Assembly: GCA_045599005.1 (NCBI GenBank)
Contig: JAZRVF010000025.1
Coordinates: 214,374-278,373 of the forward strand
Direction: 5' to 3'
DNA: 64,000 bases
Source of the DNA: Treponema_I sp045599005
GTDB lineage: Bacteria > Spirochaetota > Spirochaetia > Treponematales > Treponemataceae
How positions within the stretch are numbered: position 1 is the first letter of the stretch; each line of letters starts with the position of its first letter. The position numbers and the translations under genes are program-made. The notes under the pieces were generated by a model that saw only the letters and a list, made by a program, of their open reading frames with translations, had not been told where the DNA came from and searched no databases. This document shows positions 61,298 to 64,000 of this stretch, piece after piece.

Positions 61298-61399
61298 ATG
61301 CTTGGAAAACTTGATATCACCGGTGTCAAGGAAATAAAAACTTTTCTTGCCGCAGGAAAGGGTAAAACTGATATCATCTTGAGTCTGCAAAACGAATGA
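61298..61399 (+). CDS. Possible 33-residue protein of unknown function
   Basis: ATG at 61298 follows GGAG by seven bases and reads MLGKLDITGVKEIKTFLAAG and then 13 further residues to a stop. It has no recognisable motif. The remaining sequence up to 61490 holds nothing clear. It is kept because of the ribosome-binding site and the protein-like composition. Confidence 0.3.
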   Translation: MLGKLDITGVKEIKTFLAAGKGKTDIILSLQNE

Positions 61400-61490
61400 T
61401 GCAACAGGGGCAGTTCCATGGCAAAGACCCAGAGCAAGTTCTGGGCGGGCAATCAGGAAAACCAATGCAGATTGTAATGGGGTAAAGAAA

Positions 61491-61772
61491 ATGACATCCT
61501 TCAGAATCCAGGGAGAAATTGATCTGCGTTCTGAAAAGGATGTTTCAGCACCTGTGGTTTACAGAACACTGAATCATGAAGGCGGTATGAAAGTTAAAGT
61601 GCTGGAGATTCTTGACGGCCCGGATTATAAAAGCGATGAAGGATTATGGCTGTATGTCATGCTGAATTCGCCCATGTGGGTGGACGACGGAACATGGATT
61701 GAAAGGTTCACCAAGTTTCTGATTCTGCTGCCCGATGACATACCTGTCTTTGATTTTTCAAAGCAGGGCTGA
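61491..61772 (+). CDS. Hypothetical protein, 93 residues
   Basis: The protein begins MTSFRIQGEIDLRSEKDV and contains GLWLYVMLNSPMWVDDGTWI. Its alternation of beta-forming stretches and the WLYV...WVDDGTWI spacing could suit an SH3-like small barrel, but no family is recognised. It has a weak GGGG site upstream and a free C-terminus (FDFSKQG). It stands between the YbaK-type gene and the toxin-antitoxin remnant, so its neighbourhood gives no functional hint. Confidence 0.6.
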   Translation: MTSFRIQGEIDLRSEKDVSAPVVYRTLNHEGGMKVKVLEILDGPDYKSDEGLWLYVMLNSPMWVDDGTWIERFTKFLILLPDDIPVFDFSKQG

Positions 61773-61808
61773 ACAGGGCCGGACTGCAAACAGTTTCCAC
61801 AAGGAACC

Positions 61809-61955
61809 TCACATCTGGTACAGTTTCAGTTCAGGGTAAACCGCCTGAATCAGCTTAAAATGGTTATCCTTTGTCCAGACCGGAATATCGTATTTAATCG
61901 CCAGATAGGCAATCAATGGGTCTGTCAAAGGAATGGAGTATCCTTCTAAAATCAT
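61809..61955 (-). pseudogene. Eroded PIN-domain (VapC-like) toxin, C-terminal 48 codons
   Basis: From an ATG at 61955 overlapping the antitoxin stop (ATGA), the frame reads LTDPLIAYLAIKYDIPVWTK then DNHFKLIQAVYPELKLYQM. LTDPLIAYLAI and TKDNHF are the last two acidic blocks of a PIN ribonuclease. The N-terminal half with its first catalytic aspartate (usually a DTN near residue 5) is missing although the start region is kept, which implies an internal deletion. The toxin is expected to be inactive while the antitoxin gene remains intact. Confidence 0.65.
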
Positions 61956-62353
61956 AAAATGCTGATTCTCCTTAATTCATTAACGGCTTCTTCATCAACT
62001 TCAATAGGACCGCAATTTTTCAAAAACTCAATTCGCTCTTCCACACTCATCTGAGGAGGCATCGGCGGCTGGACATTTGCACGGACCTTTTGAATCCAGA
62101 CTTTACGCTTTTCTTCCCATTCCTTTGACTGATTCAAAGTTACTGTCTTGTTTGCTGCTTCTGTAAGGGCGTTGTATTCTTCCACAGTAATCATTATGCA
62201 CTCGGGAACGTTGTTTTTCACAATCACCCGGATTCCATCCCGTTTAACTTCCTCAATAATTTTTCCCGCTTCCCCCTTGTTAAAACGGGTAATCGGAACC
62301 ATTGCATTTATCATTTTCAATGCGTTTGTGGCATTTGATTGGACAGCGAGCAT
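61952..62353 (-). CDS. Phd/YefM-type antitoxin
   Basis: The 133-residue protein has the Phd/YefM fold N-terminally: MINAMVPITRFNKGEAGKII then RDGIRVIVKNNVPECIMITVEEYNAL. Such antitoxins bind their own operator and neutralise a partner toxin through a disordered tail; here the tail (WEEKRKVWIQKVRANVQPPM) is longer than usual. The start at 62353 has a GGAAG site; a later ATG at 62314 is also possible. The overlapping downstream toxin is a PIN remnant, so this is an orphaned antitoxin that may persist as a regulator. Confidence 0.85.
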   Translation of the reverse strand: MLAVQSNATNALKMINAMVPITRFNKGEAGKIIEEVKRDGIRVIVKNNVPECIMITVEEYNALTEAANKTVTLNQSKEWEEKRKVWIQKVRANVQPPMPPQMSVEERIEFLKNCGPIEVDEEAVNELRRISIL

Positions 62354-62440
62354 ATTTCTTCCAAAAAGATCTGTAACTATACAGTATTTCAGAATATTAT
62401 TTTTATCACTTTATTTATCAATTTTTTTATTGTTTTTTTC

Positions 62441-62548
62441 CGGGCGTTTCCTTCCGCTCCGTGACCTTCGCTCCAGGTCGGCAGTTCCGGGCTCCACTAC
62501 GTTCGGTACTTGCGTACCCGCTCCGCGGCCCTCCATTGCCTAACGCTC
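62441..62548. repeat. GC-rich repeat-like element with small hairpins
   Basis: In the 388-base gap between the Phd antitoxin and the XRE-AbrB gene, about 108 bases are much GC-richer than the surrounding A/T runs. They contain the stems GACCT-tcgctcc-AGGTC (62463-62479) and CGGTAC...GTACCCG (62504-62520) and end in GCCTAACGC. The last seven bases GCCTAAC match the RYYYAAC core of integron attC sites, but no matching GTTRRRY partner with a paired arm was found. No gene was seen in the flanking A/T-rich parts. Confidence 0.55.
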
Positions 62549-62741
62549 AAAGTGATACAAACATTTTTTTAGTTTTTTTGTAAGCTTAAGTTGGCAGAAC
62601 GTTCCGCAACTAAAGTTTACAATTTTCTTACAGTTGTGATTTTTCATGTTTTTTACTATTACAACAACATTGCTTAAACGAATTCCAGTTATTAAATTCG
62701 TGCTTTATGGGCTATAGTTAAAATCTAAAGGGAAGAAAAGA

Positions 62742-63189
62742 ATGCTTCAGGAAAATATTATCAATTTAAGAAACATATAACTACAGTCAGGAAGAAGTCG
62801 CTGAAAAAATTGGAATATCCCGTCAGGCCTATGCAAAATGGGAAAAAGGGGAAACTGTTCCAGATATTGAAAAATGTTCACTTCTGGCAAAACTGTATAA
62901 CACAATTTTCGACCAGTTATATGAAGATGTGGAACCTGTTGAAGGTTTTCCTGAATCTGAAGATTTTCTTCCCGCACCAAAAGGAAAACACATATTTGGA
63001 ACTGTTACAATAAATGAACAAGGCCAGATTGTAATTCCAAAAAAAGCCAGAGAAATAATGAATTATAAACCTGGTGACAGCCTCCTGGTTTTAGGCGATG
63101 AAAGCAGCGGCCTTGCACTTATGAAATCCTCCGATTTTATTAGGGGTGCTTTTGCCGCAATCAGACAAGCCCGTAAAAAAGGTGATTAA
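62742..63189 (+). pseudogene. XRE (helix-turn-helix) - AbrB/SpoVT fusion regulator, frameshifted
   Basis: ATG at 62742 (GGAAG site) reads MLQENIINLRN and hits a stop at 62778. One frame over, the sequence continues TYNYSQEEVAEKIGISRQ and AYAKWEKGETVPDIEK, a good Cro/C1 helix-turn-helix, and runs without a break into a SpoVT/AbrB swapped-hairpin domain (TVTINEQGQIVIPKKAREIM) that ends at 63189. One extra A in the AAGAAAC run at 62771-62773 would restore a single protein of about 149 residues. A GTG at 62929 could still start a shorter AbrB-only product of 86 residues. It may be an antitoxin-type regulator; the adjacent convergent genes are a toxin-antitoxin pair. Confidence 0.75.
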
Positions 63190-63221
63190 ATTATAAAGTC
63201 ACTTCCTTTATGCAATTCCTT

Positions 63222-63530
63222 TTAAAACAGTTTTGTAAAATCCATTTTGTTAAATAAAACTCGATGGATTTGTACAACATCTTCTTCTACAACATAAAAA
63301 ATGAAATAATTACGAACAGGGCAGATTCTGTAGCCTTTTGCCTGCAAAGTTGGATCGCTGGGTTGGTGGTGGGCAAAGGGGAAATCTTCCAGTTTTTTCG
63401 CCTTATAATAGATTTCTGCCATAAAATCATCAGGGGAAACTTCTAAAACTGATTCCCAGTAATGTTTTATATCAGCTAAATCTTTATAAGCAGCATCATA
63501 AAAAATTACTTGATATGTTTTTTCGACCAT
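63222..63530 (-). CDS. RelE/ParE-family toxin
   Basis: The 102-residue protein MVEKTYQVIFYDAAYKDLAD... has the RelE/ParE pattern: an N-terminal strand and helix pair, a middle LEDFPFAHHQPSD, and a C-terminal KGYRICPVRNYFIFYVVEED then IHRVLFNK. RelE-type toxins cut mRNA on the ribosome, ParE-type poison gyrase; which one applies here is not clear. The start at 63530 with a GGGGGAAG site is preferred over a longer frame. It begins inside the upstream XRE antitoxin gene (24-base overlap), giving translational coupling. Confidence 0.9.
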   Translation of the reverse strand: MVEKTYQVIFYDAAYKDLADIKHYWESVLEVSPDDFMAEIYYKAKKLEDFPFAHHQPSDPTLQAKGYRICPVRNYFIFYVVEEDVVQIHRVLFNKMDFTKLF

Positions 63531-64000
63531 TCTTCCCCCATAATTTCTGAAAAGCAAGTATCAATATCCGTCCCCTTATCACCATTGGCAATGTCCATCT
63601 GAACTTCTGCCAGTTTTGCGTAAACTTCAAATTTGGTGAGTTTTTCTTCCAGGGTAAGATTTGCATTCTGGAGTGATGAAGCCACAGAAAAAAGCATTGT
63701 GGCAAACTCTTCTAATGAGGAATTTTGAATTGTATTTTTTGCTACGTTCATTGAACAAGTGTTTGTAGAAGTTCTTGCAGATCCGTAGGCAGGAGAGGGA
63801 GAAGCAACTGCCAAAGAATCATAAGAATTTCTGCTACCATAAGTCACAGGTTTATGCTCGCCATTTAGGGCTGAATCCACAAACTCAACTTTATTATCTA
63901 TTAAAACATCATAAGGAACATTGTAGATTTTCTGAAGCTTGCGGATTACTTCTACAGGAGGCTCAACTTCACCAGTTTCATACTTCATATAAGACTGTCT
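63506..64000 (-). CDS. HTH (XRE)-type antitoxin of the RelE/ParE module, N-terminus beyond the window
   Basis: The frame is open to the window edge and its visible part reads RQSYMKYETGEVEPPVEVIR and LQKIYNVPYDVLID, the second half of a Cro/C1 helix-turn-helix domain. The ATG at 63988 is internal to that domain and is not the true start. A Ser/Thr/Ala-rich linker (SLAVASPSPAYGSARTSTNT) is followed by a helical C-terminal part (SSLEEFATMLFSVASSLQNA) that probably wraps the toxin. The toxin gene starts before this gene ends. Confidence 0.85.
   Translation of the reverse strand, partial: RQSYMKYETGEVEPPVEVIRKLQKIYNVPYDVLIDNKVEFVDSALNGEHKPVTYGSRNSYDSLAVASPSPAYGSARTSTNTCSMNVAKNTIQNSSLEEFATMLFSVASSLQNANLTLEEKLTKFEVYAKLAEVQMDIANGDKGTDIDTCFSEIMGEEWSKKHIK

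Noticed and set aside
61205..61399. 64-codon frame starting inside the YbaK-type gene
   Set aside because: Its first part is a shadow of the deacylase; only the last 33 codons with their own GGAG site are kept as a possible small gene.
62441..62548. GC-rich element considered as a tRNA gene
   Set aside because: No acceptor stem or T-loop GTTCRAAYC arrangement could be drawn, only two short hairpins.

Overview
The window looks like chromosomal DNA of a saccharolytic, host-associated spirochaete, most likely a gut or rumen Treponema. The clues are the protein style of the housekeeping genes (Rho with a long charged N-terminal extension, the lipoproteins, the short beta-barrel outer-membrane proteins, a hexokinase-family glucokinase), the moderately AT-rich base composition, and local orders such as pcnB / rpmF-acpP-rnc. 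No rRNA, tRNA, transposase, prophage or CRISPR array was found. Most of the sequence is core genome; the right-hand end (about 58-64 kb) is an accessory patch of toxin-antitoxin and broken genes.

Layout. 0-5 kb: a rhamnogalacturonan (pectin backbone) set: a YetA-like exo-lyase (cut by the window edge), a PL11 lyase and a convergent CE12-like acetylesterase. No signal peptide is visible on the two complete proteins, which points to intracellular processing of imported oligosaccharides. 5-14 kb: rho, rpmE, a flavodoxin-fold oxidoreductase, a GH20 hexosaminidase, yebC, ruvC and a GH3 beta-glucosidase with reversed domain order. 13.8-19.7 kb: an unknown conserved-looking protein, a lipoprotein, trmB, a small outer-membrane protein, a POTRA/Omp85-like protein and a WecA-type transferase.

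19.8-23.8 kb: the most striking locus, an anaerobic (class III) ribonucleotide reductase operon nrdR - nrdD - small gene - nrdG. The large NrdD stops right after its zinc site and has no glycyl-radical motif. That motif sits on the separate 179-residue protein, fused to a thioredoxin-like domain with a CPNC site. An NrdR-box-like sequence lies in the nrdR promoter and another upstream of the small gene, whose -10 box is embedded in a 31-bp palindrome (14-bp arms, 3-bp centre).

24-30 kb: ruvA-ruvB-queA on the plus strand; lnt-rex-rlmK-like on the minus strand. 30-34 kb: a divergent galactokinase-like protein, a TPR protein and an exported TPR/NHL/VWA protein. 34-40 kb: a single reading frame joining DinB (DNA polymerase IV) to a full signal peptide and about 1070 residues of probable outer-membrane protein, behind a membrane protein gene. 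40-52 kb: a GH3-auxin-family adenylate-forming enzyme and HAD phosphatase, plsC, pcrA/uvrD, a 22-bp tandem array, hexokinase, a large inverted repeat, an exported HExxH/propeller/barrel protein, pcnB, rpmF and acpP. 52-58 kb: rnc, psuG, an AT-rich homopolymer region, an outer-membrane protein, a lipoprotein, a TPR protein and a methyltransferase. 58-64 kb: an acetyltransferase remnant, a chemoreceptor, a YbaK-type deacylase, a Phd antitoxin with an eroded PIN toxin, a frameshifted XRE-AbrB regulator and a HTH/RelE pair running off the end.

A recurring regulatory theme is TATAAT followed by exactly six or seven bases and then the start codon (four genes), which suggests leaderless transcripts. 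Coordinates of promoters, hairpins and repeats were read by eye; functions come from recognising motifs, without database searches.
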